Below are positions 23,634-34,804 of a stretch of 64,000 nucleotides of DNA, piece after piece. This stretch comes from Diphasiastrum complanatum (lineage: Eukaryota > Streptophyta > Lycopodiopsida > Lycopodiales > Lycopodiaceae): contig CM055109.1 of assembly GCA_029204225.1 (NCBI GenBank), positions 42,179,449 through 42,243,448 on the forward strand, written 5' to 3'. The position numbers and the translations under genes are program-made. Each line of letters opens with the position of its first letter. Position 1 is the stretch's first letter. Below the pieces are notes generated by a model, which was given only the letters and a program-made list of their open reading frames with translations, searched no databases and had not been told where the DNA came from.

Positions 23634-24885
23634 ATGTCAGATGGTGGATCTCCTAGCCAGAGGTCAGGTCATAGTCGCGGGTCATCTTGTCTTTCCTCTA
23701 TGAGCAAGATTGATCTCATTAGCTACCTTGATCAGTTGCCTTCTTCGTAGCAGGATAGGGTCTTAGAGCGATTGAGGGCTCGACACAAGGCTTGTAGCTC
23801 CAGCAAATTGGTTGAGTACACATCATCGACCGAGGAGATTTGGTCGACTACTCATGTAGACCGGTCACATGTTTTTCCTTCCCGTGAGGGTCACTCCGAT
23901 GAGGGTCACACCCCCACCCATGGTGCTACTGCCAGTGCAGAGGAGGTGGAGCCGCCTCGGTTTCTCCTATTGTGGAGGATGTGGTGATGACCCTGATGTG
24001 GTCATGAGTCTTGTACGACCGCGTAGCATATCTCATTGTGGGGAGTCCCTACTTCGAGAGACATTGACCTAGGAGGCTGCACGTACGACACACGATACTG
24101 CAACTCCTGCATCTGTCATAGTTAATATTTCTGGCACGCCCACTTTCACCCCTCACATTTTCTCTCCCTCTGGGCCCACTGCCACTGAGTTCTATCTCTC
24201 GGCTATACTTCGTGGGGTCACATTTCAACATGGAATTTTCAGCCCACTCCTGTCCTCCCTAGCTATTCTCCCATCCCGACGCCCCCCACTGGCTATTCTC
24301 CCCTCGGTACCTCCCCCCCTTGCCTATTCTCCCCCCAGTATACTACGTACACCCCACATCATCAGTATTCTCCCGTCAGCGGAGCATCTCCCATACATGA
24401 GGCCACCCCCGCAAACACTCCTTGGGCAGAATCTCCCATACCAGATGCCACCCCCGTAGACACTCCCATGACCGCATCTCCACCAACTGCCATCCCGCCC
24501 TTGTATGACGTAGATAGAGATGGGCACATCCTTGAGAATGTCCGTGGTAAGAGGGTCATCACGCGCATGAGGGAGCTCATGTATGTACACTTTCCTAGAG
24601 ACATTTTTTATGACTCGATGTCAGTGATGACCGCCAGCTGCGTAGTGAGTTCCCCGTCCCATCCCAGGACATGGAATCTGCACGGAAATGGATGAGGAGC
24701 CGCATGGGATATACGATGAGCCACCGCAAATCGGAGATCCGTGATGTAGTGAGAGCCGACAAAGTCAGGCCTTCCTACATGGAGAAAGAGGACTGGAAGT
24801 ATGCAAAGAAAGAGTATTGAGATAATCCAGATCGCTTTAGGCAGCAACGAGAGACAACTAGAGTTCGACTAGACCCTAAACTTGA
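23634..24885 (+). pseudogene. decayed proline-rich ORF, En/Spm (CACTA) ORF1-like
   Basis: A + strand reading can be followed through several frames. It runs from MSDGGSPSQRSGHSRGSS (23634), a stop at 23748, RVLERLRARHKA, a Ser/Pro-rich middle with repeated YSP (about 24255-24380), then DVDRDGHILENVRGKRV and MRELMYVHF (24500-24600). After a frameshift near 24618 come RKWMRSRMGYTMSHRKSE and RPSYMEKEDWKYAKKEY, a stop, then FRQQRETTRVRL. The last blocks have the order seen in plant Transposase_24 (En/Spm-type) proteins: a basic region, then R-P-x-Y-x5-DWK, then a Q/R-rich end. No CACTA terminal repeats were found. Assignment is tentative. Confidence 0.4.
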
Positions 24886-27242
24886 TTATTTCTCAAATGT
24901 AAGCTGATTTTGGAGCTGTCAATGGCTGATGATGGGTGCCCTGGTGCAATAATGATGCTATCAGATGGCCGTGGGAGGCCGCGTGCCAGTAAAGATGCCG
25001 AATCAGTCACTATGCAAGATTTCCATAGCCAGAAAAACTTGGAAAGAGGAAAAAAGAAGAAATGTAGAAGAAAGAGAGATGGCCAAACCATCGCGCGCGT
25101 TGATAGTCACATGGTGAAGAATGAAAATCCACGGTGGAGATCGTGAGCAAGGAGGGCAGTTGGATTGAGAAAATCCTTTGGATGAAGGTTGAAGTGGGCC
25201 CTTGGGAATTGAAAGGAAGAAATAATAATTTCTTCATTAAAAATCTTCAACCAGAAATGCTTGAAGGGACCCGAAGGCCAGAAAGTGACATTCTTCTTTA
25301 AAAATCTTCATTATGAAGATTCAGTTCAAAATGCAAGGCAAAATGGTTTTGGGGCTAACTATAGTTAGAAGGCATCTTTTTTGCCCATCCTTGGGCCAAA
25401 ATGACCCTTGAAATTGGCTGCTCAGAGCCAGTGGATAGAGCGATGTCACAGACAGGGAGAAATGCATTTCAGCATGTTTTCATCACCATTCTATTGAGCA
25501 GAGTGAGGGTGACCTAGTGATGGGCAACATTCGCCATTTGGGTACCGTAGGGCCAAATATGGGGCGATTTTTGGTTGGTGAGACCTGCTACAGGGCGGTA
25601 TAATGAGGCATTATCACTTCAGAATCAATATTACTTACTCTTGACAGGGTAACCGGGTGTTTAGAAGCGGTAAATGTAGTATGGGGGCGAATGGTAGCGG
25701 AATTGTGAGGAGAAAGCTAGTTTTGGCGACGGAAGTGCAGTTTGGCGACGTGACTACTCATCATTGGCAACAATTTTGAGAGGACAAGCAATCACAGGTG
25801 AGAGGTAGGCATGGTAGTTACAGGTGAAAAATTCTTGTGATCAGGTTCAACTTTTGGAGTTCGAACCAACCAACGTCAAGTGGCACTTTGGGGGAACGCT
25901 CTCACAGGTATGATCGGCAGTGGCATTGTCGAGTCAGGTGATAACTGCATTGACACACGCATCTGTAGCTTGGAAATTTCTCGTTCAGAGAGAAATATGG
26001 GCTAGATTGGAGGTACACACATTTTGGTAGTCACAGGTGATGGAAGTGCGAGGTGGTGCCAGTTGGAAGCCATTGGGCAAAATAACGGACTTGCATTGGA
26101 CTAGCTGTGTGTGGGACACGCAGAGGATGAAGAACGGGTCGATAATCACACTTTGGATGCTCTTGGTGAGTGGTGAGTGTGATGATTTTGCGGTTTTGCA
26201 GTCAGTAAGTCAATTTTGATCAAGCCATTGTAGTTGTGGAGCAGTGTATCAGGTTTGTCATCGAGGAGATACACTTCAACTGCCAGTTTGGGTAAGTCAA
26301 GTCAATTTGCCATATCAATATTGCATCAAGGATGCAGATTTCAGTGATGACAGGGTGTAGATCATTTGGTTTGGGCCATGGAAGATCTCACAGGTTCACT
26401 TGGAGGGATATTGGCATGCACAGTCATGTGAGGGACTTGATGGTGGCTTTGGAGTTCACATCTCAGTGTATTCTCAGGGAGTGGTTTGGAACCATTCACA
26501 GGAGTAGCTTGGAGCTAGCTTGGGAGAATACAGGTGGGCACTATAGGGTAGATGCTTGTGATCAGGGATGGCATTGGAATACCTGGTAGGGATAGCACTA
26601 CAGGATGACATGGGATGATCATCAGGGGGCAGCTATTTCATATTGGACTTGAGTCATTGGCATGGACAGGACTTACAGGTGGGATTCATGATGGAATCAG
26701 GAAGCTGCAAACGCAAATGGGCAAAGCGTGAAGCTTTGAGATACAGCTCTAGGATGGAGAGCTGATGGAGATCGCACGGGGTGTGATTGGAGGGAAAACA
26801 CTATGACAAGTGTTTTTCTAGTGATCTACTAGAGGGGACACTGATGGCGAGGACTTCATGGTGTGCTCATTTGGGAGTACAGGTTGGCATTACAGTAAGG
26901 GGCCAGTTTTGGACATTGGCATTGATGGGGAGACATCTACCATCACAGGTGTGGATAAGCTATCTATAACTTTCATGCATTTGGCTGTATTTGCAGGAGT
27001 CTAGGCTTAGCACAGATGTTGGAATCTCCATGGTGCAAATTCTCAAGTGGTGAGATCAGGGATAAGCCTAGAGGGAGTCACTCAGAGCCATATACCTCAG
27101 TACGATCAGGGAGACAGTAGTCTCGGGATCCCGTGAGCGGCGACTCAAGGATATGCTTGCGTTGGCATGGTGTCGGGTGGCACATAGCCAGGGAGAGCGA
27201 GCAGATGCTAGGATCCAGTCAAGCATTAAGGACTTCTTTCGG
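24886..27242. other. GT-rich non-coding stretch with recurring ACAGGT
   Basis: No recognisable protein. Between about 25790 and 26960 the word (T/C)ACAGG(T/A) occurs around ten times (for example near 25796, 25819, 25906, 26033, 26390, 26531, 26669, 26880 and 26945), often as TCACAGGTG. Spacing is irregular. It may be a decayed minisatellite or transposon interior. Confidence 0.5.
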
Positions 27243-28335
27243 GACTACACAATCCTTTCATGCCCACTTTTTCCTATCATGATTTTTTGGACCCAATTCG
27301 CTGACCCGTAGCTCGGCCGTAGCTCCTCCATTCTGCATGGAATTGGTACGTACAACTTTGTTTTGAGGTTGCCTCGTAGTTGAAACATAAGGCTTTCATA
27401 ACCGACACCGTTTCATCGAAATGGACCTTGCCACAACAACGTGGCAAACTAGCCCATATTACAAGCCCTAATTGCAGTCGGTCCGATCCAACTGTCGGTT
27501 TTTAGTAGGATAGGCCAAATTCACATGATAGTTGGTCCCAATGGTGTGTAATGGGAATGGAAACCTACGATCACCGTTCGACTGAGGTGATGGGCTCTCT
27601 CGGAACTGCACAATCCTTTCGTACCCCCTTTTTTCTATCGCGATTTTTTGGACCCAACTTCGCTCGGCCATAGCTCCTTTGTTCTGCATGGGATTGGTAC
27701 CTACAGGTTTGTTTCCAAGTTGCCTCATATCCATAACAGACGGCTCACAAAACTGACCCCATTTCGTCACAATGGACCCTACCACAACAACTGTGCAAAC
27801 TAGCCCATATTACAAGCCCTAATTGTAGTCGATCTAACCTGACTGTCGTTTTTCAGCAAGACAGGCCATATTCACACAATAATTGGTCCCAGTGGTGTCT
27901 AATGAAAATGGGAACCCGCGACCATCATTCGACCGAAGTGATGGGCTCTCCCGAGACTGCACAATCCTTTTGCACCCACTTTTTTCTATTGCGATTTTTT
28001 GGACCCAACTTCGCTCGGCCATAGCTCCTTCATTCTGCATGGGATTGGTACCTGCAAGTTTGTTTTGAGGTTGCCTCATATCCAGAACAGACGGCTCACA
28101 AAACTGACCCCGTTTCGTCACAATGGACCCTACCACAACAACTGTGCAAACTAGCTCATATTACAAGCCCTAATTGCAGTCGATCTAACCCAATCGTCAT
28201 TTTTCAGCAGGACAGGCCATATTCACACGATAATTGGTCCCATTGGTGTCTAATGAAAATGGAAACCCGCGACCATCGTCCGACCAAAGTGATCGACCAA
28301 AGTGATAGGCTCTCTCAAGACTACACAATCTCTTG
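27243..28335. repeat. ~355-bp satellite, three full copies plus the start of a fourth
   Basis: Units begin with ACTRCACAATC at 27244, 27605, 27956 and 28320, giving periods of 361, 351 and 364 bp. The last includes a 13-bp internal duplication (CGACCAAAGTGAT twice, near 28281-28306). Each unit holds a GATTTTTTGGACCCAA word, TTCTGCATGG, CCACAACAAC and AAACTAGC-CATATTACAAG. The fourth unit stops within about 15 bp. Predicted ORFs here repeat with the period and are not genes. Confidence 0.9.
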
Positions 28336-28900
28336 GGATGGATAAGCTATTTTAAAAAAAATGAAACTCTTACGAAGAAATTAGACATCCTTCAAAGTTA
28401 GTGGAATTGAACAATGACTTAGTGACCAGGGCGAGATTTCTATGCAGTAATGAGTTACTAGTAACTACTAAGAGCTAATTTCTACAATTAGACTTTTTTC
28501 TTGCGCATAGTTATTATATAAGACATTTTAAAAAAAAAGTAATTATTTCCAGCTTTTAATTGACCTCAATAGTATGGTGTACCCTAAACAACTATACCCC
28601 TTGCTGCATAGGACACATTAACTAAGCTCCAAGTATGCTCCTTGAAAGGTGAACTTTGTAGCCACCAAAACCATAAGCAAAAGGCTTTCTAGACTTGTAC
28701 TTGATAATGAAGTACTAAAAAGACTCTTTTGACTTTGCATCTTGAAGGTAGATGTGTGTATATAGTGTACCTTTTGCCAGCAATTAGTGACATCAAAATC
28801 ACAAATTGGGCTGAAAGAGATATCTATGCAATATTGTTCTAAGTTCAAAACACCATAAACTAAACAAAAGTAGTTGACTGCTGAAAAGTCTCAAATTTTT
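28336..28900. other. no feature recognised
   Basis: AT-rich sequence with short ORFs lacking any motif. It could include the 3' part of the methyltransferase relic, but no continuation was seen. Confidence 0.4.
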
Positions 28901-29280
28901 TCATACTCGTTTTTTGAGCCTAGCACTAACTACTCTCCATAGGCAGCAAAAAGTGTCAAACAACAACTGGTCTTGCTCAATACATATACAATCCATGTTT
29001 ATAGATCCTGCTTGATGTCCCATATTTCCAGTTCCAGCAAATAGATCCATAATGACGTCACCAGGGTTGGTTAACATCTCCACCAAAAACCTACAATCCG
29101 CAAAGTATACTAGAGTTATCAAATACACGAACATCAAGAATGCAACCAATTGCACCCAATCTATTGTTTAAATGTACATGCAAAAACCTGGAGATCTCTC
29201 AGCATTGCCACGACAAACAACACCATTTACTTCAGTAATTGTGCTCCCATTAAAGTCCATTAACCAATTTGCCCTCTTGT
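28901..29280 (-). pseudogene. N4/N6-type DNA methyltransferase C-terminal relic
   Basis: Minus strand. One piece (29280-29188) reads MDFNGSTITEVNGVVCRGNAERSP. A second (29090-28901) reads FLVEMLTNPGDVIMDLFAGTGN and on to MDCICIEQDQLLFDTFC. NPGDVIMDLFAGTG matches motif I (the S-adenosylmethionine-binding loop) of N4/N6 amino-methyltransferases. The preceding block resembles motif X, the order expected for beta-class enzymes where these lie at the C-terminus. The GT donor at 29187 and AG acceptor at 29091 are plausible but the phases differ by one base. A stop also precedes the first piece. The catalytic D/S-P-P-Y motif was not found within about 1 kb upstream. It probably is a decayed gene or captured fragment. 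An expressed gene with other exons outside the readable part is possible but less likely. Confidence 0.55.
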
Positions 29281-29339
29281 CAAAGCAACCTTAGAGTCTC
29301 GACTTGCAATTGATCTCTTGTAGGTGGGTGTGGAACACC

Positions 29340-30715
29340 CTACTCGATGGTATACAATGGCATTTGAAGAAAGACAACCCAAGGAAAAAAAAGATCGAAT
29401 AATTGTTACGTTGTAAAAACAATGTGCCTATTCAAACCAAGTTGAGCGAAGGTTGTATCTAAACATAGACATATTTGCAATGAGACATACCAATTATAAA
29501 GAGGCTAGTGATCAATTCATCATAGACCATGAGCAATGCAAACAACATTTCACCTTAGAATCTATGATGTGGTTCAAATGTATGATTCGACAAACAAGTG
29601 ATCAAGAGAAATTGTGTTAGTTCTATGCTCTACATGATGCTTTGTTTGCAATTTAGTACATCGTCACTTTTAGACAGCTATTTAAGCTTGGGTTTCCCAT
29701 TTTAGTGTTGACAATTATTCAATACTGGGTTACTGCTATGTTATTTTTAGTGGCTTGAAACCAAACGTATTCCTAGGCAATCATGTAAGATATGATTCGT
29801 GTTTGCCTTGGTCTTGGTATCTTAGGACTTACGATTGTTTGCATAGTACAATTGATATGAGCTCCACTATTCATCCATCATCTCATTAGGTTATATGTTA
29901 CAATATAATTCACCTCTTGTAGATGATATTGATCATACTTGTCTATCTCCAATGTTGCTTTTGTCTTAAAAAGTGATCCAATTTCTAGATAGGCCAATGT
30001 AACAAAACTTGCCGATTCGAAGAGATGCGTATCTAAGGCCATTTCAAAGTGCATTTATGCAATCAAACTGACTATTTTTTTTAAGGTGGTCATTCACTTT
30101 TTTTTTAATGCTTTTATGATTGTGGTAAACATCAGAGAGAGCACAAAAAAATCATCAAAAAAGGTTGGGAGAGCACACAAAAAAAAGTGAAAGGGCCCTG
30201 GCCGACCCTTTGGAAAAGTGGGTTCAAGACATTTGCTACTAGATTTTGGAAGGCTTTAATTTACAGGTGTACAAAGCTAGAAGGTGCAAACAAATCAACA
30301 TGTAAGGTTGTGTAGCTTCAAGACTTTACTAGTGGAATAAAAGTCATATATTGTGTGGCTGTTCGAGCTTCCTTTCACTGTTGCAGATTTCTTATACATG
30401 AATATGGGTGGCGATGGCATATTGAATTAGTGTTGATCCATAGTTGCTCTTTGCTTTCCAGTCATTTGGATTGGCTTCTTGTTTTTCATCTGTGGGTCTC
30501 TAGAGACAATTGATTCGAAATATCTGACACGACTGTAGAAATGCATCAATATACCCATACTCATATCTCCACATTTCTCGTAGTTCAGTTATAAATGGTT
30601 CTTATCTACTCACTGTTTTTTTGCTACCAGCTTGTCTATGGGTTCAGAGGATTAGTAGACCACCGTTTTTTTTTTCTGCTCATGATCAAAACATTATGTA
30701 AACATTAAAAAGAAC
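29340..30715. other. no feature recognised
   Basis: AT-rich, with poly(A)/poly(T) runs and no domain match. No methyltransferase exon could be identified here. Confidence 0.4.
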
Positions 30716-31070
30716 AAAAAAATCACTAAAATTAGGCCAGTGCAGGGCTTGTGCTGGCGCAAGCCCTGCACCGGCCTAATTTGAGTGTTTTTTTCTTATG
30801 TTTGAATATCAGAAACAACACAAAAAACACTAAAACTGGGCTGGGGTTTTGATGTTCAAGCATCAAAAGCATTAGCAAAAATAACACAAAAGAAACTGAA
30901 ACTAGGCCGGGGCAGGTCTTGCGCCAGCGCAAGCCCTTTCCCGGCCCAGTTTCACTGTTTTTTAATCTCTTTTTGGTGTTCAAACATCAAAGACACTAGA
31001 AAAAACAACACAAAAGAAACTGATATTAGGGCAGGGCAGGGCTTGTGTTGGCCCTGCCCCTGCCCAGTTT
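30716..31070. repeat. three GC-rich inverted repeats in tandem
   Basis: Hairpin 1 (30716-30794): arms of about 37 bases around CAGGGCTTG / CAAGCCCTG, extending outward through AATTAGGCC / GGCCTAATT into A-rich and T-rich ends. Hairpin 2 (30893-30957): arms contain GAAACTAGGCCGGG and CCCGGCCCAGTTTC with a GCGC-loop centre. Hairpin 3 (31017-31070): GGGCAGGGCAGGGC against GCCCTGCCCCTGCCC. Between them lie repeated spacer words (ACACAAAAGAAACTGA, GATGTTCAAGCATC), so the unit hairpin plus spacer is itself reiterated. Confidence 0.8.
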
Positions 31071-31656
31071 GTGTTTTCTGGCTTTTCTAGCAGTACTGTC
31101 TCATCGGCCTCTCAGAATCATTTGTTAGCATTGGGTACTTTGAGATCTTCTACGATCAATCGCCTCAGAGCATGCACAGCATGGCTACTGCTATATTGTG
31201 GGCGATCATTGGTGTAGGTAGCTATCGAAGCACCTTGCTGAGTCTCTACAGTCAACAAAAGCACGTGAGCAGGTAGTGTCGATGGTGGATGGCTATCCAC
31301 CAATCTGAATAGAGGCCACCTAGAGCATTTTTTCTACCTTTTGGCCATTCTCACAGCAAATTTTGTAGTGTATCAGATCCTTGCCGCCCATTATACGTAC
31401 ACCAAAATCGATGTGGATCAACCTAACGAGAGAAGCATGTTCAAACCAAAAGCCAAAAAAAAAAGAAATCAATGGGCCAGGCCCCATTTTCCTCTGTTTT
31501 TTGTGTTGTTTTTTTATGTTACCAGGTCCATTTCTCCATTATCTACTTGATTTCTCATTAAAAAAATGACCAATGATTAAGCTATGGTGATACTGTGTTC
31601 AGTAGTGACCATCGACAAGTTAAAAAAAAAAAAAAACAAACCTTTGCACAATGGCG

Positions 31657-31772
31657 TTACGTAGGGGAAGGCCCGAAGCCCTTCGGCCTTCCTTGCTGGT
31701 CGGGGCCTGCCCTCGGGCAAGGGCCCTCCCAGCAAGGAAGGCCCTCAGGCAGGGCCTTCCCCCCCACGTAAT
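31657..31772. repeat. GC-rich foldback with TTACGT ends
   Basis: Inner arms GGCCTTCCTTGCTGG (31685-31699) and CCAGCAAGGAAGGCC (31729-31743) are a perfect 15-bp inverted repeat. Outer arms TTACGTAGGGGAAGGCCC and its near-complement at the right end extend it to about 31772. A smaller hairpin (GAAGCCCTTCGG) lies in the left arm. The GC content contrasts sharply with the AT-rich flanks. Confidence 0.8.
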
Positions 31773-31892
31773 CGCTCACTGAAGATTGAAGGTAGATCAA
31801 TGAAGGCTAGATTCCTAGTGCTAGACAAAATTGGAGGCTGTAGGTCCTTGTCATTGGAGGCTGGAAAATAGAAAAATAAACAAAGGAAAATA

Positions 31893-32016
31893 GGGTTTTT
31901 TTGTTTTGGAGTGGTCGTTTGAAATTTTACGAGCCGTTGAAAAAAGAACCCCCCGGGTTTTTTTTGTTTTGAAGTAGTCGTTTGAAATTTTAAGAGCTGT
32001 TGAAAAAAGAGCCCCA
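31893..32016. repeat. 62-bp tandem duplication
   Basis: Units at 31893-31954 and 31955-32016, each GGGTTTTTT..GTTTTG, then GTCGTTTGAAATTTTA, then GTTGAAAAAAGA-CCCC, with a few base differences. Confidence 0.85.
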
Positions 32017-32019
32017 GGG

Positions 32020-34413
32020 TTTAGGTGCTAGGTTTATAACCGTTTGGGCCCCTAGGATCCTTTTTTAAACATTTTTTTGAGTATTATTATTATTCAAAAT
32101 TTGTTTCTTGTACTATCGAGCTCCACAACAGACATTTTTAAAACAACGTTCTGTGCTCAGGACTTTGAACACGACAAGAGCAATACATTTTTTCAAGGAA
32201 CCTGGTGCAAGGAGTACAACTTGTAAGGTTTCTATCAATTTTTTATGTTTTAATGTTCTTTTTTTTTAGATGACTTGGATTGGGAGGGACTTTTTTTTTT
32301 GTTGTGTTGCATTGGAAACAAACCATTCCTGATTAAGATTGATTAAGATTTTTGAATTCTAGATTAAGGATTTTAGATTTTGCTTTGGATTTTTTTTTCA
32401 TGGGGTTGGCTTTCTTGTCTCTTAAAATAAGGCTTCTAATAATGTCTTACCATTTATCAGAATGTTTGAGGTCATTTTGTGGGACTTTAAACCTTTTAAT
32501 TTGATTTGAAATATTTTTCCAAGAATTTATAATGTGTATAGCTATGTAGTGTGCTTCAAATGAGATTGGTCATCAAAGTTCCGAGTATCAATTTCAACTT
32601 CATTTGTTTGTTTAGCCATTGCCTCCACCTTGTGGAGGTGGTTTATATGTCAGTCCTAGGTTGTATCATGTTTTTAGAAAACTGTTGCCAGAAAATGTGC
32701 TTGTTCTTAAAGTTTCTTGACATCTATGGTGATCATTGTTGAGAGCCCCTCTACTTTTTCATTTTTTACATAAATTTTGGTTTTGACATATAGTACTACT
32801 ATATCATTTTGTATTATAACATTTTTAATGAACTTGACTCCATATTCTATGGATCAACATGGTAGTGTGATGCCTAATAGCCAGAGTCGTATGCCCATTT
32901 ATTGTTGCAAATTTGTGCATGTATTTCTGTTTATGTTTATGTCTAGCACAAAATCCCTGGATATCAAAAGTGATCTACCTAATATATTTCTCATGAAAAA
33001 TTTGTTGCAAAAGTTTATGAAGACCACACCTCCAAAATTAGTGATGACCAAGGAATTCATTAATAAAGCATGCCAATATGAAATGACAATGCTCTATTGA
33101 CAGAAACATAACTCCACATTATCATCAGATTGAATTTTCATGGACAATTTATTATTTAACGTTGTATTTTTAAATAAAAACATACGAAATTTTAGAAGTA
33201 CAAGATATATACATTGATGAATGTGCTTGCCAGCCTTTGAAATAATTGTAAGGACAACCCATTATTTGACAATGAAAAATCAATATGCACTAGTAGATAA
33301 TAAGGATCTATAAACCACATTGTTTGAGAATAATCGGACTATGAGTGTTTGAGAATGTGTCCTTTTAGGTTATGTTTTCCATGGTATAATCAAAGAAAAA
33401 ATCACAAACTTGTTAGATCAACTATCAAAATAACATGATAGATTGCATAGGAAGTGTGACTTTCAAACAAATGCACATTGCTTGATTGAAAAGGATAGCC
33501 ATTTTTAGAACATGACTTATTGATTCAATTTGTGGAGAGATTGAACTCCTTATATATCAGTAAATGCTTAACAAGAGAATTTATCAAAACATCACACACA
33601 CGCAATGTAAAAAGAACTATGATGATCTTGATTTTCTTGAAGTGAAATGTCATGATTTTCTTGAAGTGACATATCGTGATTTTCTTTTTCGACTATGATT
33701 ATCTACGTCCATGTCAGTAGAAATAAACTCTCTTAAAGAAACTCTTTTTTAAAAGACAGAAAGTTATGGAGAAGAATATGCAAATCTTTAGAAGTTGAGG
33801 TTAAGGTCCAGTCCATGTGTTATGAACACCTAGGAAGGCAAAATGATACAAGCTAGTTGATTGAGTAGTTGGCATTAGCTAAGGTCTTGACCAAGAGTCT
33901 AGCTACAAGGGTGAATAGACACCAAAACTTAGAGGGGATGATGGATAATCGGATACTCTCAACTCTTTTGGTGAAGAGGTGGGTTTTTTACATCTTGAAT
34001 CATACCTATTTTACTTGTTCAAAGTTCACATTGAGCAACCATGATTTTGAGCATAGACCCCCAGTGTGTTGCATCACATCCAGCTTAGGTGGCCCCTTAT
34101 TCCAAGAATTGTTAACACTTATAGTGACGCATGGGACAATTTAATAGGTTTGCAATCTTGGTCAAAAAGGATGGAGTCGATACCATCATATTAGCAGGGC
34201 ACTATGCTCAATGCCTAAATGAGTGGTTGCTTTCACCATGGCCCCTCTAAAACAAGCCCTCCAAGATACACATGAAAAGATGATAGTGTAACTCTAAGTA
34301 ATGAAGGCAAGCAAACTTTGAAACTATATTGTATTCAAGAGCAAGAGAAAAGTCCTCTAGATATGAAATACTTTAGATAAGATGTTTTGAATGGTGCCAA
34401 AAAGAAATTCTCT
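32020..34413. other. no feature recognised
   Basis: AT-rich sequence with short ORFs only. None shows a transposon or host-protein motif that I can defend. Confidence 0.4.
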
Positions 34414-34530
34414 CATAATCTAGGTGTAGACCATGGGGTTGGCTCAGTTGGTTAGCTTGACATCCAAAGTTTCTTTGGTCTCAGGTTCGAACCTCCCCTT
34501 GAAAACCAAGAAGCATAATCTAGGTGTAGA
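34414..34530 (+). mobile_element. tRNA-derived insertion with 17-bp target duplication
   Basis: An 83-bp insert (34431-34513) lies between two perfect copies of CATAATCTAGGTGTAGA (34414-34430, 34514-34530). The insert has an A-box-like TGGCTCAGTTGG (34440-34451) and a perfect B box GGTTCGAACC (34484-34493), the internal RNA polymerase III promoter of tRNAs and SINEs. GGGG near 34435 can pair with CCCC near 34496 as in an acceptor stem. The span between them, about 64 bases, is too short for a normal tRNA. The tail is A-rich. It is a retroposed tRNA or a very short SINE. Confidence 0.75.
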
Positions 34531-34804
34531 GGAGGTAGAGGTGCACTGATGGTCACACTCAGAGGAGGTTGATAGTCACAACAGGAGATCGTTGATGGAT
34601 TGGAAAAATTTAAAGATAGGGCCCAAGGTTTGGGTACTACGCTTGTTTGGGTTTGGATATTTCCCAAACTCGATTAACACTACTTTCTAGATTGATTAAA
34701 TAAACAATGACAGACATGACAATGGAGGAAATCCCTAGATTCTATGATGGTGACATCGTGTTTGAATTTCCTCCACATTTAAAAAAGTTAATTCGATAAG
34801 TGGC

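Noticed and set aside
27468-28136. ~100-residue minus-strand ORFs repeated with similar sequence
   Set aside because: They follow the 355-bp satellite period and have no domain. Similarity is due to the repeat.
33869-34144. LINE reverse transcriptase start (VLTKSLATRV resembling an RT block)
   Set aside because: Only one short match, no following catalytic YADD or endonuclease motif, and no poly(A) tail.
34431-34513. A functional tRNA gene
   Set aside because: The tRNA-like span is about 64 bases, acceptor and anticodon stems do not form a full cloverleaf, and the flanking 17-bp duplication indicates retroposition.
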